Assembly (NCBI GenBank): GCA_002633005.1 | Contig: NMRA01000925.1 | Span: 1-64,000, forward strand | Reading direction: 5' to 3' | DNA from: Phoronis australis | Lineage: Eukaryota > Phoronida > Phoronidae | Length of the DNA: 64,000 nucleotides | In this document: piece after piece, positions 48,101 through 58,520 of the stretch | Layout: each line of letters begins with the position of its first letter | How positions within the stretch are numbered: the stretch's first letter is position 1 | The notes under the pieces: generated by a model | Databases searched by the model: none | Told to the model about the DNA's origin: nothing | What the model saw: only the letters and a program-made list of their open reading frames with translations | Program-made: the position numbers and the translations under genes

Positions 48101-51100
48101 GATAGAGTTTGGCATTGTCTTTGTTCAGTGAATGAGAATGCTCTTCCAAGATGCAGTCCTATTTGCAGGCAGTTTGTGTCACTCTGTTGTTAATTGGAGA
48201 GTAAAAACATGGCAGGGGAACAGTAATTAGCATGGAAAAAACATTTTTCCAAGATAACCACTTATCCATATTTTGGTAAAGGTATTCTTAAAAGTACTAT
48301 TTTCATCTTTATGTCCTGTTTTGGTGCCTTGGTGGCTTTAAGGCCGCCACAGGAGAATACTTCTGTCATGGATTCTGTGCTTGTTGGTTATGCAGAATTT
48401 TATGGAAGGCTATGGTAACTCATTTCACTCTCAGTAGATCTTCTCTGTGTCTCTCTTGATCTTCCTTTTTTATCTGAGCTTCACACGAATTGTCTGTTCC
48501 GGTATTTAGATAATGGGTAGGCTTTAACTTGTTACATTATTTGTCCATCGGGTTAATGCCCTGTATTGGCGAAATGCCCAACTCATTACTGAACAGCTCA
48601 ACATTCTTCATCAAGGGAGTTGTTTGACTGTGCAATGGTGGATGTTATTTTAAAATCTAACACGGAGACCAGGGGCCCATCCAAGAAAACTGACTTATCT
48701 TAAATTTCAGTCAATTTTAAGATAAAACTTAAATTTGTCTTAAGTCCATTTCAAGAAAGAGATTTTAAGTTTGACTTTAGTTTTTACTTAAGTTTTGTCT
48801 TAATTTTGACTATTTTACAGGATGTGGAAGTTTCAAAGTTTTGGAAGTTGAGACAAATCATGGACATAAGTCAATAATGAACTTAAGCTAGATTCTTTGA
48901 ACGGGCCCCAGAATTATAAGTGGCAGAGAAGTAACCATACTGTAATGTATTATGGTATAATCCTTGTCTTACTTAACACACAGTATGGCAGAGAAGGGAA
49001 ATTTATTTTGTCATCATAAATAAAGATTATGAATATGTAAATCTTAAACCGGCGTGGAAGTATAGATCATAAAGTTAACATTTTTAAGTCTGGTCACTTT
49101 ATGTGGCCAAAAGGTGGCGTGCAGACCAGATTTAAAAATGGTTGCATTTTAATCTGTTGTTAGCTTAGTTTTACTCTGCAGATGTCATAAAACTTGATCA
49201 AAGTTTCCATTGTTTACAGGTAGATTAGCAAAAAATGACAATTTTGCGAATATTTTTCGAGCAAAAGAAATCAATAATTGCCGTATACTGTATTGTGGCA
49301 ACTGAAGTTTGAATACTCTTTGCTTTGATGTATACCTGTTTTGAAGCTGTGGGAATTCATGTCGACATAAGACGAGGAATACTATCAAATGTTAAATATT
49401 GCATAACGACCTTTCCCAATCACTCTAGAGACCCTATTCTTTAATTTGTCTGAATGCACATGTGGTATAAGATGCGTGAAATATGCGTGATTTACCGTTA
49501 ATTAATATTTAAAACTCTTGTCATTATGTGTGTTACAGGCATGATTTGATTGATGTTACCAGACAGTGTCTACAGTTGCTGGGTTACGATATGTACAAAG
49601 TCATTGTCAAGGCTTACAACACAAAGAATCTGAAAGCCCTTGCGTGAGTAAAAATGTAAAGCATTGAGAGAAGTTTGGCTTGTGACTATGGGCCCCGTTC
49701 CAAGAAACTTACATAAGTTCATTTTTTACTTAAGTCTAAGAATTTTCCAAATAGTTGATCATTAAGTTAAACATACTTTTGCAGCCATGGTTATCATTTC
49801 CCATGGAATGTAGGGTTCTCCCAAAATGAACAGTGTCGGGAACTGTCAGACTGTCAAAAAACGAGCCTTTGTGGGTGTTTGCAGTCAATTATCATGTCAT
49901 TCAGTTGGTTTAGATACTAGGCATTTTCATGTTGTTTTTAGGAATTTATTTGCGTCTTGGCAAACACTCATCACAGACTATTTTATGAGATGCGTTTTCC
50001 GTTATTAGCTAGGCCTTGTTTCAGAACATTATGTCCGAGCTTATCTTCTGTGTGCCAGATAGGTAAATAATGCGTCTTTTCTAATATTTACCTTTGAGCT
50101 TATAGTTAGAATTCCTTATAGTAAAAAAAATCTTTTTGCACCTGTATAGTCTTTTTAAAATGTCCTAATATAATTATGCTTTCTTGCGCTTTCTGGGCTT
50201 ATCTCCAATTATTGTACATTATGTTTTTCATAAAGAAAGTTCTTTTAAGAACGTGTTATTTGTTATGGTTTTAATTAAATAATGTGAGCACAGCCCCAGA
50301 AATTGATTTAAAAAATTTGCATTACGGTATATCCTGGTTCTCACTGACCCCCTTGCACACGTTCACTAGTAAGACCGAGCTCAGAGAAATAGGAGACACC
50401 TTTGTGCAATGCTGGAATGTCAGCCAGTGAAGCCAGGATTTGAACCCAGGTCTCTCATGGGGGAGTCCAGAGCTCTAACCACAGAGCCACACTGTCTTCT
50501 CTGTGTTATGGTCAACTGCAGTGTTGTAACAGCAGAATTTTGACTGTGGAGTTGGTATTGGCCAGCTCAATTCTCGTTCGTCTGATTTCACATGTTGTTC
50601 CTTTGCCAATGAAACGAAATGAAAAACTTATAGAGAAATCCTGCTCCATTTCAGTGACATCACTACGAGATTTCTTGAACTTCTTGGAGATGTGGAGGAC
50701 ATTCTGGCGAGTGGGGAAAATTTCCTGCTTGGAAAATGGCTGGCAAATGCGAAGGCATGGGGAAGAAACGAAATGGAACGACGTCAGTACGAGTACAACG
50801 CTCGCATGCAGATAACACTCTGGGGTCCAGACGGAGAGGTACATTGAGACAGTATTCACAAGTTTTTTATCAATCAGTTTATCGACAATAGTAGACCAGG
50901 TTTATGTAAAACGGTTTGAAAATACTCTTCGTTTGGGTGGTCTGTTTGCTCATTCCACTAAAGCTGCTTCAGTTTATGACACAAGTCAAAAATAACTTTC
51001 TGGAAATTTTTACTTTAAGTTTGTTTTTATGCGCCACATATTTATATGTTGGTGCATATTGTCGTCATCTCTGTCTGGGTGTCCAGCGTCCGCTGCTGTA

Positions 51101-51554
51101 TCTTTTAAATCCCTTGCAGGATTGTAAGGAAATTTGGCATGTGTGTTCCTATGGTGCTCATGATGGATGACGACAAGTTTCAGACCGATCTGAATACCCC
51201 TGTGCCCCCCTAGTGACAATTTTAGTTTTTTACTTTTGCCTCTATTTTCGGAGTTCTTTATGGATTTTCATGAAATTCGGCTAATGGGTTTTTAATAAGA
51301 AGGCGATAATTTCAGTCCATTTGCTGATGGATTTTACACCACCTTGTGGCCATTTTTTGTTATTTTTGCGTCCATTTCCTTCCGTTGACCTCTCTATCTG
51401 CCACGCCGCTCAAAGGATCATTATGAAAATGTATAGGTGTGTTCCTGATGGGATAAGTCCATTATCGTCGTTTCCATCATCACCTCCCTTATCATCGTTG
51501 TCATCATTATTGTCATCATCTCCACTATCATCATTACCTCTAACATCATCGCTT

Positions 51555-51591
<37 letters not shown>

Positions 51592-54500
51592 CCAAGTCAT
51601 ATTCTTTGTGGCCATCATCATATTCACAACCACCACCATCATGGACATCATCACTTTCTTCACCTTCATCTGTTCATAAAATCGTCTTCATCATGACCAT
51701 CATCACCATCATTTTGATTGTTGGCTTCCCTCTTAGTTGCAGTCGTATGTTACATCCTGTCGTTGAGAACTGGTCTTGACTGGACAATATAGTCCGACTA
51801 TCAGTTGTGTGATTTTCTTTTGAGGATGTTTTATGTAAACGAAAAGTCTTAAATAAGGCGAATTTCATGAGACACAATCGAGTACTTACAATAAATTGAA
51901 CGTTTTTGTCCTTCGATGGCTGTCATCTTCCTCATTATGATGGTTAGGTGAACTTGCAATCACGTGATGAAGTTGCCGCCTTGGGTTACGTAATGCCATG
52001 TCATCAAGAGAGGGTACTGACCTATGTTATGATTAATGGCCTTGTTGCCCAGTTTCCTTATAGATAGGCTTAAGTTTTTTCTCTGTGTATCTCTATATTT
52101 TGGCCTATTTATTCGTAGCAAATTGAATCTCTCTGTTTTTATAGATCGTTGATTACGCTGCCAAGCAGTGGTCTGGTATGGTTAAAAGGTAAGACTTTCT
52201 CATTTTGATAGATTCAGATTTTTAACCCTTAGTTAACCATGATCCCAACATGCATTATGGGCGCTTAGAGAATTTGATTTAAAAATCCCTTTTTTGCTTG
52301 CTTATGGCATGAATTGAATTTCCTCAAGCGAAAAAATAATAGTTAGCAGTGATGTCAATGAAGATTTAACACCCGTTGCAGCACCACCTGTTGGTTGGGT
52401 CATGTTTTGAGGTAGAACCATTTGTTTTGGTTAACATTCCTGATAAGAAAACGCACCAAATCGAGTTCATTTATTGCTTCAGCAGGAAGATTCTCTGCCA
52501 CTAATTTGACTTATTCCAGCTTGAAGTTTGCAATTCCGGCTTGACGTAATTAGCACCGAGTGGGTCTTTAAGAAAGGGGACAGCTTGGTCAAATGTCAAA
52601 GTTAAGAAAGGAACAGGTTTTCAAGGATGCTTTAAATGCAGATTGGTCTGAATGGCTGGTACATCTTAGATGATACACGGTGCACTTTCCAGTTACACCT
52701 TTTCTGACCTTTTGACCTTTGCTACTTATTAAAGGGACATTACACTCGTATTTTCTGCCTCAAAACAAGTTTCGATTTGGGCCACTTACTGTATTATAAA
52801 GTTGTTCTTGTCTTGATGTTTCTTAATCAGTTTAGAAGTGATTTCTGAGCTCAGAAAGAAGTGACAGTTCCTTATTTCTTCGTGCCAAGCTAATGACATT
52901 GCTGGTCACACCGTGACATGAACTTTTATGAACTGGGTCTGAATAGTGAATTGCAGTTCTTTCCAACTCCAGAAATCACCAAGGAACAATTTGAGACCAC
53001 TCGTAAACTGTTAGTTACCCAAATTGGAACTTGTTTTTTGATGGAAAGCATAGGTTTATTGTCGCTTTAAATATTACTGTGAAGCCCCACTAACACTGCT
53101 TGTATGTTTCAGTTACTACAAACCACGATGGAAGCTGTTCTTTACAATGTTGACGTTGTCTTTAATCAAGGTATGTCATCTTAATTATGCATCATGTGTT
53201 GTTAGTTTAATGCACATCACAGAAGGCAGCTTCCATCTAGCATCTAGCTGCACAGCAATGCTCTCATTTTGTGAGGTCACACGCTGATGTAGAATGTGTT
53301 CTCATTATGTTATCGGAATAGATTTAATGCAAAAAGTTGGTCACCAAGGCTGCGAGCAACTTTAGCTTATGGAACGGAATCAATGAATTCTGTCCCATAA
53401 TTCAACATTCTAACCTCACTGACCAATCACTTGAATTAATGGCGGCCATTTTGCTAAGGCTCCGAGCATACTCTCGAAACACTCGCCTTTCACTCGCATG
53501 ATTCTTCACGGTGTTGCTTGATTTTCGCTATATTCTTGCATGTACAGAAGACATCCCATCATGCAAGTGGTTGTGGGTGTCATTTGACTGTTGAAATGCT
53601 TGCAGTTATTTTGGCAAGATGGTTGCCACACTAGCGCCTCACAGTGAGTCTCCAACTTTCCATTCGCCGGTGTTGTACGAGTAAAAATTTTTATTTTATC
53701 GTTGAGCAGTTTTCCTACATAAGCATTTATACACCACTTGAGTGAATTTCCTAATCTCATTTCTTTCTAAATCATGGACAAGACCCAAATTTGAGGAAAA
53801 TTGCAATTTTTTAGTGTCTGAAATTTGAGATATTGTACCTGAGTTTTTGATTGGCTAGTTAATTTCCATTTTTCCATTTTTCTATTTGACATTCCAGGAA
53901 GTTCCATTCAACCAGACTGAATTTAACCAGGCAGCATTCTCTACTGTTGAGCAGCCATTTGTCCTTAACAGATCAGCATATCCAGTGACACCTATTGGTA
54001 AGTACAGAAGGCGTCTTAGCCCTCCTGTGTGCCATTGTATGACAGATCATACCCTGGGGATGGTTAAGGTGGTCAAACACAACGCTGCACTCTCTGACTG
54101 CAACTGACCAACGTGACTGTTGCTCATATGTACACTTTTGGCCCATTTTCACAAATCAGTTTTAAAGAGGCAATGAACCCATGCCTTCTGCCAAATACCA
54201 GCTTTGGCATGTTGTTCCAGATTAGACATGATCTCTGGGCTCGAGAGGAACTCTTGGGCTGTTATTGTATCAGACCAGACCCATGTACTTGTTAGTCACC
54301 GTGGCTTAGTTTCAGTCGCCAACACAGTACGACCTTCAGGGGAATTCCTGGCAATTTATTGTATAAATTTTCAACGCAAATGCAATCAGGACGCTGCTTT
54401 GGAAAAGCATTACTAGACCTGTGAACAAAGTTGGTGCTTTTGTCTCCACGGTTTATACCAGCTTTAATGAAGTGTTTGTTAGTAACATTTTTCAAGACCA

Positions 54501-57500
54501 TCTGGCTAAGACCAGGCATACAACCATTGAGGTAACGATGCCTGGGGAGCACGGTACTCCACCATTTATTACTCACAAAATTTAATCATTTGTCAAATTT
54601 CTTTTTTGATTTCACAAATTGTCTTGTTTTTCTATGACTGTTTTTATAACAGAAATACGAGTTTAACCTCATGTTGTGCTGAAGAAATTCTTCATCCATT
54701 TAGCACTCAGTTTGGGGAAAGATGGAAATTTACTTTGTCAAATTTCTCCTGCAAAAAGCATTAAGAAAATTCTACTTCACTAGCAGTGTGCTTTGTGCTG
54801 TGTGGATGTCATAAACCAGCAATGGACACATCCTGGAGCACCTCAGCGCCCTCTATCTGTCTAATTCTGTAATGTTTATTCACCATGTTGTGCATGTATA
54901 GGTCACATGTCCTACATTTGTACACTGCTGGCATGCTAATCATTATTTTGCATTAAGATTTCCGTTTGCCATTCTGATGCGAATAAAGTTTTACTGTTGC
55001 ATAGCGCGCTTCAAAACGTACATACCGTAACAAATTGAAAGGTTAGTGTCAGGCATAGATCATCCCCCACTTATCTGGCTTGGCTAAGAAGTGTGTTAAT
55101 GGCCCTACCTTGTTGTAACTAGGCCAATCGTACAATGCGATTTTCTACCTCTGCTTTTATTAATATTTGTATTGTTTATTTATTTATTTATTCGTGTAAG
55201 CAAGCTTCTGGCTGATATTACAATATCTAGTAAGTTTAATCTGAATAAAAAAATGTGCAGTCAACAAAATCTAGATGTGCATTCTGATAAAATATTGATC
55301 ATTTGTGGGTGCCTGGCTGTGACAGCCATGTCAGTGTGTTTTGTGGTCTTAGTTTTGTAAAGTGCTTAACTGTTCCTCACCAATGCATTAACAGTGGTAT
55401 CAGGGTTTAGTAATTAGAATACTAGGGATAATAACTAAGCAAATACTGCTGTATAATGCCTTGTCATATTGAAGTGTGAACTCTCATGAATGGTGTGACA
55501 AAGGGATGCTATCAGAAACAGTGTTATTGTGTAGTCACTTCAGAATACTTTTAAACCGCCTCCAAATCCGTCGTCATCAGACCACTTACCAGTATGAATT
55601 TGTTCCAAAAATTGTTCTTTAGAGGTGGTTTCAGAGCTTCAAAGAACTTGCAGTTCGTTGTTTCTCGAGGCCACGCTCTAGAAGTTGGCTTGTCACTGTG
55701 TGTCGTTTTATGTGTGTGGTCTCGAGAACTAACGAGCTGCCAGTTCTTTGCAAACTCAAGAATCATTTCTTATCTGAAAAAGCAATGAGTTAAGACCAGT
55801 TTTAAATTGATAAATTGTCTGAACCAAACGTTCACTTTTTGGACGCAATGCGAGGTTGTAACGACTTTTAGTATTTTAATACTAAAATGAACATTATAAA
55901 AATATTCATTTCTTATTTATTGTGTGTTTGTCTAAGGCTGTTTTGAAAGACCAACCAAATCAATGTTGTGGCTTAATAGCTGGCAACAGTCGTGATACTT
56001 CAAATGTATTAAACGTCTCGTTTAAAATGAATTTAATATTTGGTTTGTGTTTTTAGTCCACCTTTCTTGAACCTTATTATTCCTACATTATGTACTTTAT
56101 TATATATCCTGCTTGTTTAAATTTGTTTAGTGACAAGGTTTCTGAAACTGTCATTTAACTTAACACTCTTGTTCTTTATTCAAGATTTTAGTAACTCGAG
56201 TAAATATTGACTGTTTTGAATTGCAAATTTTTTTCTTGTGGACTTGATCCACTACTCAAGGTGTCCATGATTTCCGTTGTAGTAAACGTTTGCTTTCCAA
56301 AGTTTACCAAGAATCGAGTTACAGGATAACGATTGGTAAAGTTCTTGTAGTGGAAATTGTTGCCGGTGTTGTTTATGAGGAAATTTATACGAAGTCGCAG
56401 ACAATGTAAAATTCACTGTATCTTGCCTTTTGTTTTCATTCAATGTGGTATTTATTCAGTTATTTCGCGCAAAACCAACTGCTAAAACTGCCTTTTGTTT
56501 GAAGTTTTTAAAAGCTGACTACTTTCTTATCGTAATTTATAGAATGTTGATTTGTGATCGCTGCTCAGCACAAACCGTGTAACTAATTCAGGAAATTTTT
56601 TTTCTTGACAAATTTGACAAAAATAAATTCTACTCGCTTTTGTCATATTTTGTGCTAAAATTCTAGAGCACGCCTTCATGGAATAGTTCTGCAGTAAATC
56701 CAAAATTTGATGTAGATTTTTATGCAGTATCAGCCCTTGTAGGTGCATAAAAATCTTCATATTCATTGACCGTTTTTACTGCTTGAATTAAGATTAGGAA
56801 TTATGATATATTTAATTTTGTACTGTTGGCTCCTATTTTTTACTACGGATGGGCCACATGGCACCCACGTCTATAATTCTGGAATGGACATTAGAAGGTG
56901 AAAATATGCAGCATTAGGTGGTAATTTAACACTAGTGCAGACTCATTACCGAGCATTAAATGAGCAGTACTGCTAGGGTTGTGATGCCCAGTTTTGATCT
57001 GTGCATGCAGCGGAACATTTTGTTATCACGCTTCACAAACAACGAACGAAAGCTATTTAAAAAAATTATTGCCTGAATACTCTTACAAAGTATTCAAAAT
57101 ATTGTAGTAACCACAGTCATAACACAGTGCTCCTTATCATGAGAACTAACTAAGTGGACATAAGCCCACGTTCTGCTCAAGAAGCAAACTATTGTCTTGG
57201 ACCGCTTTCTGTAGATGAGAATTGATTTCTGGCATTTGTAAAGAACTGACAGTTCATTATTCACGGCGCATAAAATGACACGACATGACAAACCAACTAG
57301 TAAAGCCTGGTCTCAGCCTATAATGAGCCGTTTTACATGAGAAAAAGTTGTCACTGTGTGAGATGTCACAGTGGGACTTACTCCACTTAAGTTGCATTTG
57401 CACGACATTAGATCGCAAACTAGATCAGCTGGAGTCGTTTGCGCAGAGACTGTCTGCGCGTGCTCTCATAAACAATAACGAACGTCCAAATAACACGGAA

Positions 57501-58027
57501 TGCCAGCGAATCACCTGTATATATATGCTATTGCGTAAACGCATTGAAAGATTGAAATATGATCCCTTTCTGCCCTGCCCCAGTTGTGTTTAGACGTATA
57601 GTTAAAACTGGGACAACTGATAGAGTGCAACTCGCTCTAACTCTCAAACCGGTGTCAAAATGGCCGCTGCAGTGCCATCTTGCTCCATGTCGGTCGTGTT
57701 TACACACACACTTGCTCCCGATCACCTGTTTCGTGTTAGTTGCTCTGGGACAGTTGTCTCCCATTTAAATGCAGCTATTATGGAACTATTGCCTTATCGT
57801 TGGTATGATTTGTTACCATGCAATAATTTTCAGCAGTGATACAGTAATCTACCAACAATGGAGAAGAGTGTTGCTTGGAATTTTTTGTCTGAATTTTTTA
57901 TAATATTTTATTCAAAGATGACTGTGTTGTGAGGATTTTGTTGATTTCGGGATTGTTTTTCATTACAGGCAACCCTTGGAAGATTTCGTCTTACCTTCAT
58001 GCTAAATACAGAAGTAAACATGGTTGA
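33070..58027 (+). CDS. NAGLU: Alpha-N-acetylglucosaminidase (lysosomal, GH89), 19 coding exons
   Basis: Removes terminal alpha-linked N-acetylglucosamine from heparan sulfate in lysosomes. Exons: 33070-33130, 34909-35018, 36630-37084, 37509-37670, 38762-38827, 40023-40086, 40506-40576, 41267-41426, 42517-42666, 43323-43462, 45067-45139, 46410-46535, 47232-47326, 49539-49643, 50655-50838, 52145-52188, 53113-53170, 53898-53997, 57969-58027. All introns are GT-AG, all phases agree, and the sum is 2283 nt (760 aa plus stop). Landmarks: signal peptide, [60 protein letters not shown] with the first conserved glutamate, LVLLDLYAE with the second, [11 protein letters not shown], and the C-terminal [12 protein letters not shown] and PRWKLFF. 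The human protein is 743 aa; the extra 17 residues equal a 51-nt insert in exon 3. Human NAGLU has far fewer exons, so this copy is unusually finely split. Identity is very secure; exact splice choices are secure at most junctions. Confidence 0.96.
33255..33370. repeat. Foldback repeat family C, internally deleted copy in NAGLU intron 1
   Basis: AGAAGTGATTTCTGGTCTGG and, 50 bp on, CCAGAAATAACTTCTAATCT form a short hairpin resembling the two outer arms of the family without the middle. Confidence 0.5.
34176..34450 (+). repeat. Two-copy tandem duplication in NAGLU intron 1 (period 151)
   Basis: ACTCTGTTTGATCACCTGCT at 34176 recurs at 34327 with one change, followed by matching TTTTGTGAATGGTTTGTTA, CATGACA and CTCACTGAGGTCT blocks. 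The linking CTGGCTATTGCCCTATTGAT also occurs at 33651, so a third, partial copy lies upstream. Confidence 0.75.
36630..37084 (+). CDS. NAGLU: NAGLU exon 3, start of catalytic region, with 51-nt insert
   Basis: The largest coding exon. It begins [16 protein letters not shown] and carries the invariant [16 protein letters not shown] segment and GQEAIWRR. Between NPKF and RYYENV lie 17 extra residues (36818-36868) that contain an N at 36854. Without them the distance from the QLDVP segment to RYYENV equals that of human NAGLU. The donor GCTTG|GTTGGT is weak-looking but the phase-2 join to exon 4 restores TGG and AWQTMGN, matching the family. Confidence 0.92.
39336..39470 (+). repeat. (CAGTA)n microsatellite in NAGLU intron 5
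   Basis: About 27 imperfect pentamers of CAGTA with interruptions such as AAGTA, GAGTA and TAATG. ORFs of TVLYC-type repeats on the minus strand are artefacts of it. Confidence 0.95.
40506..40576 (+). CDS. NAGLU: NAGLU exon 7, first catalytic glutamate
   Basis: Encodes [19 protein letters not shown] with the GH89 signature A-D-x-F-N-E. The glutamate of NEM corresponds to one of the two conserved catalytic acids of GH89 (E316 in human numbering, from memory). Acceptor TCTTATAG and donor TCAAG|GTAAGT are strong. The 71-nt exon ends in phase 2 and is completed to AGT by the next exon. Confidence 0.93.
41540..41850 (+). repeat. Longer family B relative in NAGLU intron 8
   Basis: Resembles 58228-58520 beyond the gene over about 300 bp: TTTATTTTCTCA, TTTTTTTCATAA, GCTACCA, ATTTTGAAAAGT, TTTTTGTC and CAGTCACTC-type blocks in the same order and orientation. 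Confidence 0.6.
42517..42666 (+). CDS. NAGLU: NAGLU exon 9, second catalytic glutamate and FIWCML box
   Basis: Exactly 50 codons in phase 0. [10 protein letters not shown] carries the second conserved acid of GH89 and is followed by [19 protein letters not shown], one of the most conserved stretches of the enzyme, which lines the active site in the family. Acceptor GCTTGTAG and donor AACAAG|GTGAGC are both good matches to consensus. Confidence 0.93.
44170..44655. mobile_element. 486-bp hAT-like MITE in NAGLU intron 10
   Basis: Ends CAGGGCTTGGAAT and ATTCCAAGCCCTG are perfect inverted repeats. Flanking GTAATG at 44164-44169 and 44656-44661 gives a 6-bp duplication. TTTCCGC words recur near both ends. 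The interior is GC-richer than the intron, with overlapping ORFs but no recognised transposase. CAGGG ends suggest hAT, for which an 8-bp duplication is usual, so the superfamily is tentative. Confidence 0.75.
45523..45678. mobile_element. 156-bp MITE in NAGLU intron 11
   Basis: Ends CTGGGGCGGATCCAG and the complement-like CTAAATCTGCCACTG, with inner GGGGGG and CCCCCC tracts that pair. CTATG flanks both sides (45518-45522, 45679-45683). Confidence 0.7.
45885..45990 (+). repeat. Dispersed repeat family B (GTGGACAAGTGAAATTT), representative copy
   Basis: A core of roughly 45 bp (AGCACAAAACATGG, then TGGACAAGTGAAATTTTATT, then TTGTCAAAATTCTC) recurs, diverged, in plus orientation near 41543, 43622, 48978, 54703 and 58228 and in minus orientation near 44900, 45335 and 56580. 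All lie in NAGLU introns or its immediate 3' flank. Confidence 0.7.
48672..48909. mobile_element. 238-bp GGGGCCC-ended MITE in NAGLU intron 13
   Basis: Inverted ends GGGGCCCATCCAAGAAA and TTCTTTGAACGGGCCCC around an interior rich in TTAAGT/ACTTAA words. A partial relative starts GGGCCCCGTTCCAAGAAACT at about 49691. Confidence 0.7.
50415..50500 (-). mobile_element. tRNA-like SINE head or tRNA pseudogene in NAGLU intron 14
   Basis: On the minus strand it reads TGTGGCTCTGTGGTTAGAGC (A box and D arm) then CCTGGGTTCAAATCCTGG (T arm). Spacing is tRNA-like but the anticodon arm and acceptor are poor. Not related in sequence to the 21.4-kb units beyond the pol III boxes. Confidence 0.55.
51027..51440 (+). 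mobile_element. Second copy of the 29970 repeat family, in NAGLU intron 15
   Basis: Starts ATGCGCCACATATTTATATG like the 29970 element and contains three degenerate units with CTAGTGACAATTTTAG and CACCTTGTGGCCATTTTT. It runs into the TCA-rich microsatellite with no right terminal repeat. Confidence 0.65.
51470..51715 (+). repeat. TCA/ATC-rich microsatellite in NAGLU intron 15
   Basis: Imperfect TCA trinucleotide tract with a pure (ATC)-type core of 12 units at about 51556-51591. It yields poly-M and poly-I frames that are not coding. Confidence 0.95.
52735..53068. repeat. Foldback repeat family C, near-complete copy in NAGLU intron 16
   Basis: A palindrome centred near 52915: AGAAGTGATTTCTGAGCTCA and GACAGTTCC on the left pair with GAATTGCAGTTCTTTCC and CAGAAATCACC on the right. 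Outer edges TTAAAGGGACATTACACTCG and TATTGTCGCTTTAA are also roughly complementary. Relatives: 55555-55815, 57165-57320, 60070-60270 and a deleted copy at 33255-33370. Confidence 0.7.
55555..55815. repeat. Foldback repeat family C copy in NAGLU intron 18
   Basis: Palindromic: CAAAGAACTTGCAGTTCGTT on the left pairs with ACGAGCTGCCAGTTCTTTGC on the right, around a GTGTGTCGTTTTATGTG centre. Confidence 0.7.
57165..57320. repeat. Foldback repeat family C half-copy in NAGLU intron 18
   Basis: One arm only: GAATTGATTTCTGGCATTTG, AAAGAACTGACAGTTCATTA, then AATGACACGACATGAC and TGGTCTCAGCC. Confidence 0.6.
57969..58027 (+). CDS. NAGLU: NAGLU exon 19, C-terminus and stop
   Basis: Follows a 4-kb intron. 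The acceptor TTTTCATTACAG gives GC AAC CCT TGG.., completing Gly and adding [18 protein letters not shown] before TGA at 58025-58027. This corresponds to the VDLAKKIFLKYY-type tail of vertebrate NAGLU. The phase fits the exon 18 donor (ATTG|GTAAGT at 53997). Because the exon is short and weakly conserved it is the least certain of the set, but the total then divides by three and closes at the human length once the insert is removed. Confidence 0.78.
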
Positions 58028-58227
58028 AACTTATGGTAGAAATTTCTTTATATTGGATGATCCCTTCGTTTGTGCATTGGACATTTTTTATTTCATCTAA
58101 ATGAGTTTTCCTGGTAAAAGCACTTTTATAAACAAACACTGTTTTTTTTTCAAGCTCAATGGAAACTTTGTTGTGAAAATGATGATTATTCAGTGTCTGC
58201 AAGGACAAAAAGTTGAGTATGGTAAAA

Positions 58228-58520
58228 TCTCACCAATATGGCAGACAGGTGAAAATTTATTTTCTCATTTTTTTCATAATTGATATACAGAATCAAAATG
58301 ATGTCTTGTGGTATCCAAGCTCTGTATCATAGCTACCAACAGAAACTATTTTGAAAAGTGTGGACATTAAGTTGCTACAACAATGCTTGAAGGCCTTGAA
58401 AAATGAAACAAGTGCAATTTTGGCAATTATTTTTGTCTGCTATTGGTGATGTTTTAGGCGGTCACTTGTAATGCATTCTTAATTGAAGTTTTCAACAGTA
58501 CAAGTCCAAATACGCAAAAA
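58228..58520 (+). repeat. Longer family B relative downstream of NAGLU
   Basis: Partner of 41540-41850. Starts about 200 bp after the NAGLU stop, so it may lie within the transcribed 3' UTR. Confidence 0.6.

Noticed and set aside
51321-51779. 152-codon ORF with Ser/Ile-rich repeats, and the opposite-strand poly-Met ORF
   Set aside because: Translations of the TCA microsatellite and the adjoining repeat.
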